Source of the DNA: JAJPIG01 sp035504735
GTDB lineage: Bacteria; Desulfobacterota; Binatia; Binatales; Binataceae
DNA length: 26,200 nt
NCBI GenBank assembly: GCA_035504735.1
Contig: DATJRJ010000188.1
Location: 1 to 26,200 of the forward strand
Reading direction: 5' to 3'
Shown: positions 1 to 7,975 of the stretch, piece by piece
Numbering within the stretch: the first letter of the stretch is position 1
Layout of the letters: the number at the start of each line of letters is the position of its first letter
Position numbers and translations under genes: made by a program
The notes under the pieces: generated by a model
The model's database searches: none
What the model saw: only the letters and a program-made list of their open reading frames with translations
Told to the model about the DNA's origin: nothing

Positions 1-179
1 TAGAAATTCGAGGAGTCCGATGACCGAGCGTTATCAACCGCTGCCGTGCCGGCGCAGCCCACCCAGACGTTGAGGGAGTACACGTAGCACGGCTGTTGTT
101 TCCCGCTGCTGCTGCCGCAGCCTGCAACTATCAGAGCCAATACAAGCAGTAAGAGCGCACCGGCGTGGCGGGAGTTCAC
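1..179 (-). CDS. Partial lipoprotein, N-terminal part only
   Basis: The minus strand is open from a GTG at 179 to the window edge, giving 59 codons with no stop. The product begins with a short basic stretch and a hydrophobic run, then the lipobox VAGC with the lipidated cysteine at residue 21. A Gly/Ser linker and two further cysteines (in QQPCYVY and WVGCAG) follow. An in-frame TAA lies seven codons upstream of the GTG, so this is the only start. The pattern is that of a Sec-exported lipoprotein anchored in a membrane after signal peptidase II cleavage. No clear Shine-Dalgarno sequence is seen. The mature part is too short to assign a function. Confidence 0.6.
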   Translation of the reverse strand, partial: MNSRHAGALLLLVLALIVAGCGSSSGKQQPCYVYSLNVWVGCAGTAAVDNARSSDSSNF

Positions 180-311
180 GCGATTTTGAGAAGCTTATGC
201 GCTTCGGCAGGGTTCATCTGTGTGATTGAGCGGACGCCGCCAGACGCAGCGTACCAGAGTCGGATGGGTCGAGCCGCATTGAGGCTAACCCGTTCGCCAA
301 GCAGACCCAAA

Positions 312-434
312 TCAATTGGCGGGCTGACGGAAGGGCTTCCGATCCGATCTGCCGCGCGTCTCTTTGACACGCATCGCGATACCATCGGGCGACTCCCTTT
401 AAGCGTTCCTTGCGCCCGCCATCGTGCTCGGCTA
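312..434 (+). pseudogene. Possible transposase N-terminal remnant
   Basis: Plus-strand translation here reads EGLPIRSAARLFDTHRDTIG followed shortly by CARHRARLE. This resembles the helix-turn-helix start of IS1-like transposases (a segment like EG.SIR..ARL...HRDTI.RL, then a CA..H region). The reading frame is open but has lost the rest of such a protein and runs directly into the permease gene. I infer a decayed insertion-sequence fragment. The resemblance is from memory of the family and is weak outside the core. The fragment would also explain the spurious long N-terminal extension in front of the permease. Confidence 0.33.
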
Positions 435-449
435 GAGCCTCACGGGGAA

Positions 450-1850
450 ATGGGACCATTGGACAAGTCGCCCGGCGAGCCGTCGCCTTTCGCGATCGAA
501 GCCGCGCGCCTCGAAGGCCTGTCGGCTATCGCGGCGTCCGGCGGCTTCACCCGCCATCGTTTGAAACTCGGCGCGTTGGTGGCCGTGATGTACCTGACGG
601 TCAGCGGCGGCGCATACGGGCTCGAGGACGCCGTCCGCATCGCGGGACCGCGCCTCGCGATGATCCTCTGTCTCGTGGTGCCGCTGATGCTGAGCCTTCC
701 GACGGCGCTGATGGCCGCGGAGTTGACGGCCTTGATTCCCGCCCAGGGCGGTTTTTACGTCTGGGTCAAGGAGGCGTTCGGTCCGTTCGCCGGCTTCGTC
801 GAGGCTTATCTGACGATGCTCTACACGGCGGTCGACATGGCAATCTATCCCGTCCTGTTCGCCGCCTACCTGTCATTTCTGATCCCGCTTACCAGCGGTG
901 AGCAAATCGCGCTTGGGATTGTGTTGGTGTGGCTCTCCGGGGCGTTGAACCTGCTTGGCGTGCGTCCGGTCGGCCGCACTTCGATGGGCATGACGATCGC
1001 GATCCTGCTGCCCTTCCTCGCGATGGTGGTGCTCGGAATCCCGCGGCTCGTCCATTGGCAACCGCCGGCCGGCCCAATTTTCGGTCACGATTTCGCCGGC
1101 GCTCTCGGCGGCGGGCTGACCGTGGTGATCTGGAATTTCTGCGGCTTCGAAAACCTGAGCGTGGTCGCCGCTGAAATCGAGCAGCCACAGCGCAACTATC
1201 TGCGCGCGATCGCAATTGTGCTGCCGCTGGTCGTGCTCGGTTACCTGCTGCCGCTGGCGGTAGCGCTCGACGGCGCGCGCAGCGGCGCAGGATGGGAGAC
1301 CGGCTCGTTCACGCGCGCCGGTGCGCAAATCGGCGGACCGCTGCTCGGGATCGCGATCGGACTCGGCGGCGCGATTGGATCGTTCGCGATTTTCGAGGCC
1401 TCGATGCTGTGGGTCTCGCGGATGCCGTTCGTGCTGGCTTACGACAACTACCTGCCGAAGCCGTTGGCCGAAATCCGCTGGAGCAGCGCTACGCCCGGCA
1501 AGTCGATCGTCTGGTGCTGCATCATTTTCACCCTTCTGGTGCCGCTCGGCTTCGTGACGCTGGTGGTGCTCGACGTCTTTTTTTATATGGGCGCGCTGAT
1601 GCTCGAGATGGGCGCGCTGGCCAGGCTGCGCCGTCTCCATCCGGTGCGCGACGGACTTTTCACGATCGGCGGTGGGCGTATCGGACTCGCCGCGGTGGTG
1701 GCGGCGCCGATTATGATATGGATCGCGACCCTCGGGCTGGCGGTGTCGGAAGGGCAGGGCCATACGGATTTCGTGATCGCGATCGTGCTCGCCGCCGCGG
1801 TCTGGCCGGTCTATGCCGTCTGCTGCCGGCGCTACGGCGGCGTAGCCTAG
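450..1850 (+). CDS. APC superfamily permease, plant PUT/LAT-like
   Basis: This is a polytopic inner-membrane amino acid or polyamine permease of about 466 residues, the usual APC length. The first membrane helix carries VSGGAYGLEDAV, where APC proteins have the unwound substrate-binding segment. The following helices include SLPTALMAAELTALIPAQGG and FYVWVKEAFGPFAGF, which strongly recall plant polyamine uptake transporters (PUT/LAT subfamily). About 12 hydrophobic segments can be traced to the C-terminus. The frame is open upstream to 165, but residues encoded there are low-complexity and part of them looks like a transposase remnant. The ATG at 450 behind a CACGGGGAA sequence gives a normal family N-terminus. 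The gene is convergent with the Nudix gene, with 17 bases between the stops. Substrate specificity cannot be read from sequence. Confidence 0.85.
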   Translation: MGPLDKSPGEPSPFAIEAARLEGLSAIAASGGFTRHRLKLGALVAVMYLTVSGGAYGLEDAVRIAGPRLAMILCLVVPLMLSLPTALMAAELTALIPAQGGFYVWVKEAFGPFAGFVEAYLTMLYTAVDMAIYPVLFAAYLSFLIPLTSGEQIALGIVLVWLSGALNLLGVRPVGRTSMGMTIAILLPFLAMVVLGIPRLVHWQPPAGPIFGHDFAGALGGGLTVVIWNFCGFENLSVVAAEIEQPQRNYLRAIAIVLPLVVLGYLLPLAVALDGARSGAGWETGSFTRAGAQIGGPLLGIAIGLGGAIGSFAIFEASMLWVSRMPFVLAYDNYLPKPLAEIRWSSATPGKSIVWCCIIFTLLVPLGFVTLVVLDVFFYMGALMLEMGALARLRRLHPVRDGLFTIGGGRIGLAAVVAAPIMIWIATLGLAVSEGQGHTDFVIAIVLAAAVWPVYAVCCRRYGGVA

Positions 1851-1867
1851 CCGGCGCATCGATGCGG

Positions 1868-2431
1868 TCAGCGCGCGCGGCGATGCTGGTGATTATAGAG
1901 ATCGAACAGCGCGAACCCGGCGATCACCAGCGCGTGCGTGATCTTGCCCGAAGCGATCAGGCCCGCGACCTGCTTCTCGGCCACCATCACGACTTCGATC
2001 TCTTCGTCGGCTTCGGGCTCGGGCTCGCCGGACACCCGCGCGTCGAGGGCGAGGAACGTATAGCACCAGTTGGGCTGGATCGCGGGATTCGGATGCACCC
2101 GGCCCAATGAGACGATGCGCCGGGAGTCATATCCGCATTCCTCGCGCATCTCACGCCGCGCCGCAGCTTTGGGCGTCTCGCCCGGATCGACCATCCCGCC
2201 CGGGATCTCCAGCGTCAGATCGCTGATGCCATGCCGCCACTGGCGGATGAAAACAATTTTGCCCTCGGCAGTAAGCGGAATGATATTCACCCACGCCGGC
2301 GCGTCGAGCACGTAAAAATCGCGCGTCCCGCGGCTCGCATGAAGCGAGCGATGCCGCGAGATATTGAAGATGGGGGTGGTTACCAGCCGTTCCTCTTTCA
2401 GGATGTTCCACTTGCCGACCTTCACACGCAC
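1868..2431 (-). CDS. Nudix hydrolase, ADP-ribose pyrophosphatase-like
   Basis: A 187-residue protein with a complete Nudix box, GX5EX7REUXEEXGU, at about residues 79-101 (GMVDPGE, then REMREECGY). The preceding strand IRQWRHGISDLTLEIPGG is typical of the ADP-ribose / nucleoside-diphosphate-sugar pyrophosphatase branch (NudF/YffH type). Such enzymes hydrolyse ADP-ribose or related dinucleotides with Mg2+ in the cytoplasm. All acidic metal ligands of the box are present, so it should be active. The start is a GTG at 2431; another in-frame GTG lies at 2425 and a GGGCGGAG sequence is just upstream, so the exact start is open. It lies 67 bases downstream of the CoA-binding protein gene and could belong to the same transcript. 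Confidence 0.88.
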   Translation of the reverse strand: MRVKVGKWNILKEERLVTTPIFNISRHRSLHASRGTRDFYVLDAPAWVNIIPLTAEGKIVFIRQWRHGISDLTLEIPGGMVDPGETPKAAARREMREECGYDSRRIVSLGRVHPNPAIQPNWCYTFLALDARVSGEPEPEADEEIEVVMVAEKQVAGLIASGKITHALVIAGFALFDLYNHQHRRAR

Positions 2432-2498
2432 CTCCGCCCAGATAAAAACTACGCTCGATGGAAAGATCGATGAGCCTGCATGAACTCGCGCTGCATCG

Positions 2499-2942
2499 TC
2501 AGCCGAACAGGCGCCGATATTCGATCGCTGGGCAGCGATCCATCACGACCGTGAGGCCGGCGGCTTGTGCAGTTCGCGCCGCCTCGAAGTTGACGACCCC
2601 AAGTTGGCACCAGAGAACTCGCACGCCGGGCTTGCGCACCGCTTGGGCGGCGATCGCCGGCAGATGCTCGGGCTGCCGGAAGACGTCGACCATCTCGACC
2701 GGCTCCGGAATCGCGAGCAGATCCGGATAGGCGCGCTCGCCGAGCACCCCGATCAATGCATCGGACGGGAGCGCCGGATTGACCGGGATCACGCGGAAGC
2801 CCTTGTCGCGCAGCAGCTTCGCGATCATCAGGCTGTCGCGCGCGGGCTTATCCGAGCATCCGACCACCGCCACCGTGGTCGGGCGCGAGAGAATCGCGCG
2901 GATTTCGTCATCGGACGGATTGAGAAACTCGTACGGCGCCAT
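2499..2942 (-). CDS. CoA-binding domain protein (YccU-like)
   Basis: A 147-residue single-domain Rossmann-type protein. It carries TTVAVVGCSDKPARDSLMIA near residues 22-41, followed by LLRDKGFRVIPVNP, the signature of the CoA_binding_2 / YccU family. Bacterial members bind CoA or a nucleotide, but their physiological role is not settled. The ATG at 2942 directly abuts the TAG stop of the upstream phosphatase gene with no base between, so translation is probably coupled. The length matches the family and nothing appears to be missing. Confidence 0.85.
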   Translation of the reverse strand: MAPYEFLNPSDDEIRAILSRPTTVAVVGCSDKPARDSLMIAKLLRDKGFRVIPVNPALPSDALIGVLGERAYPDLLAIPEPVEMVDVFRQPEHLPAIAAQAVRKPGVRVLWCQLGVVNFEAARTAQAAGLTVVMDRCPAIEYRRLFG

Positions 2943-3467
2943 CTATTCCCCGCTCAGTAGCCGGTCGACGACTCGCGGGACCAGCCGCTTGATCTCCTCG
3001 CAGCAGATCGAGAAAGCCTCATTGCCTTGCTCGACCGGGTCAGCGATATCGCCGCTTTCGCCGGCGAAGCTCTTCAAGGTCTCGAGCGTCGGAATGCGCG
3101 CCTGCGCAAAGCGGGTGCGAAGTTCGCCGGCCTGGGCCGAGGTCATCGCGAGCACCAGGTCAGCCTGCGCGAGCAGCTCCGGATGGCGTTTCAGATCGGT
3201 CGAGGTCAGCTCATCGTGGATCGCGATGCCTTCGCTCCGCAGGACCATCCGCGTATCGAGCGAAACCAGCGCGCCATCACGGGCATAGGCGGCGATCCCG
3301 GCCGAGCGCACGGCGATCCGATCTGCTGCGTCGCGGGCGCGTAGCTCGCGGAGCAGCAGATGTTCGGCGATTACACTGCGGGCAGTGTTGGCCGCGCAAA
3401 TCAGTAGCACGGAGCGAAAGCGCGGCGGAAGATGGCTCGCGCCATCGGCGTCGTCAGGCACCGTCAC
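2943..3467 (-). CDS. Low-molecular-weight protein tyrosine phosphatase
   Basis: A 174-residue cytoplasmic enzyme of the LMW-PTP / arsenate reductase-like fold. The P-loop is VLLICAANTARSVIAEHLL, that is CX5RS, with the nucleophilic cysteine at about residue 24 and the arginine at 30. The C-terminal ADPVEQG supplies the general-acid aspartate of the DP motif. Both catalytic elements are present. Relatives dephosphorylate tyrosine kinases of exopolysaccharide systems or act on small phosphates; no tyrosine kinase is in this window. The start is a GTG at 3467, and about 15 residues precede the usual domain start. Only four bases separate it from the upstream SDR stop, and its own stop abuts the next ATG. 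Confidence 0.87.
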   Translation of the reverse strand: MTVPDDADGASHLPPRFRSVLLICAANTARSVIAEHLLLRELRARDAADRIAVRSAGIAAYARDGALVSLDTRMVLRSEGIAIHDELTSTDLKRHPELLAQADLVLAMTSAQAGELRTRFAQARIPTLETLKSFAGESGDIADPVEQGNEAFSICCEEIKRLVPRVVDRLLSGE

Positions 3468-3471
3468 CGGC

Positions 3472-4419
3472 CTAATGCGATTGTTCCGCGCCCTCGGCCA
3501 TCGCTTCGGACATGCTCTCTTTCTTCGTCAGCCCTTTGGCGAGCTCCTCTTTGAGGCGCGCTCCCAGAGCGACCGGATCCCAAACCGCGCCGCGCTGCTG
3601 GACCTTGGTGACCGAGTGCCAGCCCTGCATCAGCCAGACCGTGCCGATTCCGGCGCGGAAGACTTCGCCGTGGACGTCCTTGGCATCGTCGCTCGCGAGC
3701 CAGCATACCACCGGCGCGACGTGGGCGGGACTGTGCGGGTCGAGCTGATTGGGCTTCGCTTCGCCCATCACCGCTCCGATCTGCGGCGTCGCCTCGACCG
3801 TCATCCGGGTGCGCGCCAGCGGCGCCACCGCATTGACCGTCACGCCGTAGCGATGCAACTCGTGATCGAGAATGATCGCCATCGCCGCCAGCGCCGCCTT
3901 GGCCGCTCCGTAATTCACCTGGCCGGCATTGCCGAGCAGCCCCGAATCCGAGCTGGTGTTGATGATGCGACCGTTCAGCAGGTTGCCGTTCTTGTGCTGC
4001 TCGCGCCAATACGCCGAGGCGTGGCGCGCCATGTTGAACGAGCCCTTGAGATGCACCGCGATCACCGCGTCGAAGTCCTCCTCGCTCATGTTGAAGATCA
4101 TCCGATCGCGCAGGATGCCGGCGTTGTTGACCACAATATTGAGCTTGCCGAAGTTGTCGAACGCGCATTCCAGGATGCGCTTGGCGGCTTTGAAATCGGT
4201 GACGCTTTCGTAGTTTGCGACCGCTTCGCCGCCGGCGTTGCGAATCTCCTTGACTACATCCTCGGCCGGCGAGCGCGATTGTCCGGTGCCGTCGAAATGG
4301 CCGCCGAGATCGTTAACCACGACCTTCGCGCCCTGTTTTGCCATCAGCAGCGCTTCTTCGCGGCCGATCCCGCGGCCCGCGCCGGTAACGATCGCAACTT
4401 TTCCGTCCAATAGTGCCAT
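3472..4419 (-). CDS. SDR, (3R)-hydroxyacyl-CoA dehydrogenase-like
   Basis: A 315-residue short-chain dehydrogenase. The NAD(P) motif TGAGRGIG is at residues 12-19, NNAG at 98-101, and the catalytic set is Ser157, Tyr170 and Lys174 (YGAAK). The long insertion NDLGGHFDGTGQSRSPAEDV after the second strand and the extended C-terminus are typical of the dehydrogenase part of peroxisomal multifunctional enzyme type 2 and its bacterial relatives. These oxidise (3R)-hydroxyacyl-CoA, or act as 17-beta-hydroxysteroid dehydrogenases. The acidic VVVND end of strand 2 favours NAD. An AAGGAAG ribosome site precedes the ATG at 4419. It is first in a tight group with the phosphatase and CoA-binding genes. 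Confidence 0.85.
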   Translation of the reverse strand: MALLDGKVAIVTGAGRGIGREEALLMAKQGAKVVVNDLGGHFDGTGQSRSPAEDVVKEIRNAGGEAVANYESVTDFKAAKRILECAFDNFGKLNIVVNNAGILRDRMIFNMSEEDFDAVIAVHLKGSFNMARHASAYWREQHKNGNLLNGRIINTSSDSGLLGNAGQVNYGAAKAALAAMAIILDHELHRYGVTVNAVAPLARTRMTVEATPQIGAVMGEAKPNQLDPHSPAHVAPVVCWLASDDAKDVHGEVFRAGIGTVWLMQGWHSVTKVQQRGAVWDPVALGARLKEELAKGLTKKESMSEAMAEGAEQSH

Positions 4420-4547
4420 TGCCTGGGCTTCCTTTTTGCCGAATCTCGAGAAAACCTTCTAAACCTCGGGTCAAGTTCTGGATAGACTCGCGGAGCCCTC
4501 CAAGTCAAGGCAGCGCGCGAGGCTCGCGCCCCATCGCGACCCGATAA

Positions 4548-6008
4548 TCACGCGCGGCGCGCGGCCGCCGCTGCGGCCTCGTCGAGCTTGCGCGCCTCGG
4601 CGGCGACGCGGCTATGAAAGCGCCCGTAGCTGAAATAGATCACGAATCCGATCGCCATCCAGATAACGAACCGGACCCACGTGATCAGCGGCAGGCTCGA
4701 CATCAAGTAGCCGCAGAACAGCGCACCGAGAATCGGCACCAGCGGAACCAGCGGCGTGCGAAACGGCCGCCTGAGATCGGGTTCAGCATGACGCAGGATC
4801 CAGAGACCGAGGCATACCAGTACGAAGGCGAACAGGGTGCCGATATTTGTCAGCTCGGCGATGTCCTGGATCGGCAGCAGCGCCGCCGCAATCGCCACCG
4901 CGATGCCGGTCAGAATCGTCGGGACGTAGGGAGTCTTGAAGCGCGGATGCACGCGGCAGAAGGCCGGCGGCAGCAAACCGTCGCGCGAGATGGCGTAGAA
5001 GATGCGCGATTGCCCGAGCAGCAACACCAGCAGCACCGAGGTCAATCCGGCCACGGCGCCGAGCGAGATGATTCCGGAGAGCGCGTGCAGTCCGCGCAGC
5101 ACGAAAGCCGAAGCCAGCGGCGCGTTTATATCCAGCATCCGCGGCGGGACCATTCCGGTCACGACCGCCGCGACCGCGACGTAGAGCACCGTGCAGACGA
5201 ACAGCGAGCCGAGAATCCCGATCGGCAGATCGCGCATCGGGTCAACGACTTCTTCGGCGGCGGTCGAGACCGCATCGAAACCGATGTAGGCGAAGAAAAT
5301 CACCGCCGCGCCCTTCATCACGCCACCCCATCCGAACGGCGCGAACGGCGTCCAGTTGGCGGGCCGAACATAGAAACCGCCGACCACGATCACCATCCCG
5401 ATTACCAGCAGCTTCACCGCCACGATCAGCGAATTGAAGCGCGCGCTTTCCGAAATCCCCACATACAGGATTCCCGACACGATCAGCACGATCAGCAGCG
5501 CCGGCAGATCGATAATCGCGCCCGGCGCCGAGCCCGGCGCATGGGTCAGCGCGACCGGAAGATGAATCCCCACGCCTTCGAGAATCACCCGCAGGTAACC
5601 CGACCATCCGACCGCCACCGCGGCCGCGCCGACCGCGTATTCGAGCACCAGGTCCCAGCCGATAATCCAGCCGACCAGCTCGCCCATCGTGGAGTAGGCG
5701 TACGAGTAGGCGCTGCCGGCGACGGGGATCATCGAGGCGAACTCCGCGTAGCACAGCGCCGCCATCGCGCACGCGAAGCCCGATACGCAGAACGAGAGCA
5801 TCACCGCAGGCCCGGCATACTTGCTCGCCGCCACTCCCGTCAGCACGAAGATGCCGGCGCCGACGATCGCGCCGATTCCGAGCGCCGTCAGATCGAGCGC
5901 CCGGAGCGCGCGCTTAAGGCCGCCGGGCGTGGCTGCCTCGTTCATCAGCATCGCCACGGGCTTGCGCCTGAAAATCTGCGCTCTCAGTTCAGGCTTGGTA
6001 TCGCTCAT
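4548..6008 (-). CDS. APC amino acid permease, YhdG/CAT-like
   Basis: A 486-residue polytopic membrane transporter. The first helix has the hallmark GIGAIVGAGIFVLTG at about residues 43-57, and a later helix has FFAYIGFDAVSTAAEEVVDP, both diagnostic of the cationic amino acid transporter branch (YhdG/YfnA, eukaryotic CAT). About 12 membrane segments are present, with a basic, alanine-rich cytoplasmic tail at the C-terminus. These proteins import or exchange amino acids across the inner membrane using the proton gradient; the substrate is not predictable. The ATG at 6008 has no recognisable Shine-Dalgarno sequence. It is clearly a different subfamily from the permease at 450-1850. Confidence 0.9.
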   Translation of the reverse strand: MSDTKPELRAQIFRRKPVAMLMNEAATPGGLKRALRALDLTALGIGAIVGAGIFVLTGVAASKYAGPAVMLSFCVSGFACAMAALCYAEFASMIPVAGSAYSYAYSTMGELVGWIIGWDLVLEYAVGAAAVAVGWSGYLRVILEGVGIHLPVALTHAPGSAPGAIIDLPALLIVLIVSGILYVGISESARFNSLIVAVKLLVIGMVIVVGGFYVRPANWTPFAPFGWGGVMKGAAVIFFAYIGFDAVSTAAEEVVDPMRDLPIGILGSLFVCTVLYVAVAAVVTGMVPPRMLDINAPLASAFVLRGLHALSGIISLGAVAGLTSVLLVLLLGQSRIFYAISRDGLLPPAFCRVHPRFKTPYVPTILTGIAVAIAAALLPIQDIAELTNIGTLFAFVLVCLGLWILRHAEPDLRRPFRTPLVPLVPILGALFCGYLMSSLPLITWVRFVIWMAIGFVIYFSYGRFHSRVAAEARKLDEAAAAAARRA

Positions 6009-6115
6009 TCGGCTGGATCGCGGCCGGGCTTGATAGTCCGTGAGGAATATCGAACCGGCGCGTGCCGTTCAACAGGGGCTCCTTTTCGGATGCGATCGAC
6101 CGGCGCGCCCGCTCA

Positions 6116-6898
6116 CTACCACGCCTGGTAGCCGCCGTCGACCGCGATCGTCGAGCCGGTCACGTAGCTCGCCGCCGGACTGGCAAGAAAAATCACCGCG
6201 CCGCGAATCTCCTCGGGCTGTCCGAGCCGCGCCATCGGCGTGAAGGTTTCCATCCGCTCGCGCCACTTGGGCTTCGCGATTCCGCCGGCAGTCGCCTCAG
6301 TCGGAATCCATCCGGGCGCGATCGCATTGACCAGAATTCCATAGCTCGCCCATTCGATCGCAAGCTGACGCGTGAGATTCGCCAGCGCGCCTTTGGCCGC
6401 GGTATAGGAAGCGAGCCGGTAGACGGCGCTGCCGTGCGCGGCCAGCACCGAGGTGATGTTGATTATCCGCCCGGGCCGTCTCAGCTCGATCAGGCGTGCA
6501 GCGATTTTCTGCGACAGCACCATCGGCGCGGTCAGATTGGTCGCAATCGTCGCGTCCCATTGCTCGCGCGGAAACTTCTCGGCCGGGCCAGTGGGCGAGA
6601 TACCGGCGTTGTTGATCAGGATGTCGATTTCGCCGAGCTCCGACCGGATACGCGCGAGCGCGCGGTCGAGGCCCTGATCGTCGGTGACGTCGCAGCCGAT
6701 CGCGAAGCTCCGCACCCGATACTTTTCGCGCAGCTCGGCCGCCAGCGCCTCGACCCGGTCGGCGCGCCGCGCAACCAGGGCAACGTCGGCGCCGCCAATC
6801 GCGAGCGCATGACCGCATTCGACGCCCAGCCCGGAGGAAGCGCCGGTGACGAGTCCCACATGGCCGCGCAGCGAGAATAGCGAGTCGAGCGAATCCAT
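6116..6898 (-). CDS. SDR family oxidoreductase
   Basis: A classical SDR of 260 residues from the ATG at 6898. TGASSGLG is at residues 18-25, NNAG at 96-99 and the catalytic YTAAK at 165-169 with a Ser at about 150. It ends in the usual GSTIAVDGGYQAW. The frame stays open upstream to 6982, but that extension would overlap the threonine aldolase gene and does not resemble an SDR N-terminus, so I reject it. Relatives include gluconate 5-dehydrogenase and 3-oxoacyl reductases; the substrate is unknown. It starts seven bases after the threonine aldolase stop, which suggests co-transcription. Confidence 0.85.
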   Translation of the reverse strand: MDSLDSLFSLRGHVGLVTGASSGLGVECGHALAIGGADVALVARRADRVEALAAELREKYRVRSFAIGCDVTDDQGLDRALARIRSELGEIDILINNAGISPTGPAEKFPREQWDATIATNLTAPMVLSQKIAARLIELRRPGRIINITSVLAAHGSAVYRLASYTAAKGALANLTRQLAIEWASYGILVNAIAPGWIPTEATAGGIAKPKWRERMETFTPMARLGQPEEIRGAVIFLASPAASYVTGSTIAVDGGYQAW

Positions 6899-6905
6899 CG
6901 GCGGC

Positions 6906-7967
6906 TCAGCGAGCCAGCGCCTCACCCGCGGCCGCACGCGCCGCGTCGATCGCGCGGCCGATATCGGCCGCCTCGATCCCATAATGCGTTACGGCGCGAA
7001 AGACGGTTGCATTGCGCGGCGAGATCAGGACGCCGCGTGCCCTGAGGGCGGCCTCGAAGCGCGCGGCGGGCGGCGCGCCGCCGGCGACCTCAAAAAAAAC
7101 CATGTTGGTACGCCGGCGCGCGCGTTGCACGTCGAGGCCGCTAATCTCCGCGAGCCCGTCGGCCAGCGCCTGCGCGTTGCGATGGTCGTCGGCGAGCCGC
7201 TCGACCATGGTTTGGATCGCGACGATTCCGGCCGCCGCGATTATCCCCGCCTGGCGCATCCCGCCGCCCAGGGTCTTGCGAATCCGGCGCGCCCGCTCGA
7301 TGAACGATCGGCTGCCGCAGAGCAGCGATCCGACCGGCGCCGCCAGTCCTTTCGAAAGGCAGAAGGAAACCGTATCGGCATAGCCGGCGATCGTGCTCGG
7401 GGTGGTTTCCAGCGCCAGCGCGGCATTGAAGATACGCGCGCCATCGAGATGCACCGGCAGCGAACGCCGGCGCGCCAGCTCGGCGACCTTCGCCATGTGA
7501 GCCAATGGCACCGCCTCGCCACCGCATCGATTATGCGTGTTTTCGATCGTCACCACGGCGGGCTCCGCAAAATGCGGGTCGCCGGGAAGTTCCAGCTCGG
7601 CCCGCAGCGCATCGAGATCGAGTTCGCCGTCGGGCGTATTGGGAATTGGCGTCAGGATGACTCCGCCGAGCGCCGAAGCACCACCGCCCTCATAAAGATT
7701 GCTGTGCGAGAGCGCCCCGGTCAGCGCTTTGGTGCCGCGCGGGCAATGGGCCAGCAGCGCAATCAGATTGCCCATCGTGCCGCTGGCGACCAGCAGCGCC
7801 GCTTCCTTGCCGACGGATTCGGCGGCCAGCGTCTCGAGACGGTTGATAGTGGGGTCTTCGCCGTAAACGTCGTCACCCAGCTCGGCCCGCCCGATCGCCT
7901 CGCGCATCGCGGCCGTCGGCAGAGTGACCGTATCGCTTCTGAGATCGATCACGGTCACCGATGCCAC
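6906..7967 (-). CDS. ltaE: Low-specificity threonine aldolase
   Basis: A 353-residue PLP enzyme of fold type I that cleaves L-threonine and L-allo-threonine to glycine and acetaldehyde in the cytoplasm. The N-terminal DLRSDTVT motif is the family signature. VHLDGARIF at residues 172-180 carries the PLP-binding aspartate, and SFCLSKGLAAPVGS places the PLP lysine at residue 206. Length and motifs are complete. The start is a GTG at 7967 (other GTG codons follow in frame). The gene begins eight bases after the stop of the AAA+ ATPase gene. The symbol is given by homology; the stereospecificity (L or L-allo) cannot be read. Confidence 0.88.
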   Translation of the reverse strand: MASVTVIDLRSDTVTLPTAAMREAIGRAELGDDVYGEDPTINRLETLAAESVGKEAALLVASGTMGNLIALLAHCPRGTKALTGALSHSNLYEGGGASALGGVILTPIPNTPDGELDLDALRAELELPGDPHFAEPAVVTIENTHNRCGGEAVPLAHMAKVAELARRRSLPVHLDGARIFNAALALETTPSTIAGYADTVSFCLSKGLAAPVGSLLCGSRSFIERARRIRKTLGGGMRQAGIIAAAGIVAIQTMVERLADDHRNAQALADGLAEISGLDVQRARRRTNMVFFEVAGGAPPAARFEAALRARGVLISPRNATVFRAVTHYGIEAADIGRAIDAARAAAGEALAR

Positions 7968-7975
7968 CCGCTTGG

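Noticed and set aside
1206..1213. Recurrent octamer GCGATCGC (also at 2650, 6318, 13811, 15516, 16733), like the cyanobacterial HIP1 repeat
   Set aside because: Six copies by eye are more than chance, but all are in coding DNA where GCG-ATC-GC and GC-GAT-CGC codon pairs are favoured in this genome. No cyanobacterial genes are present.
873..1859. 328-codon minus-strand frame over the first permease
   Set aside because: Hydrophilic, repeat-like antisense translation of hydrophobic helices; no family likeness.
4614..6131. 505-codon open frame on the plus strand over the APC permease
   Set aside because: Antisense of a clear membrane transporter; the translation is almost entirely Arg/His/Asp/Gln and shows no membrane or domain signature.
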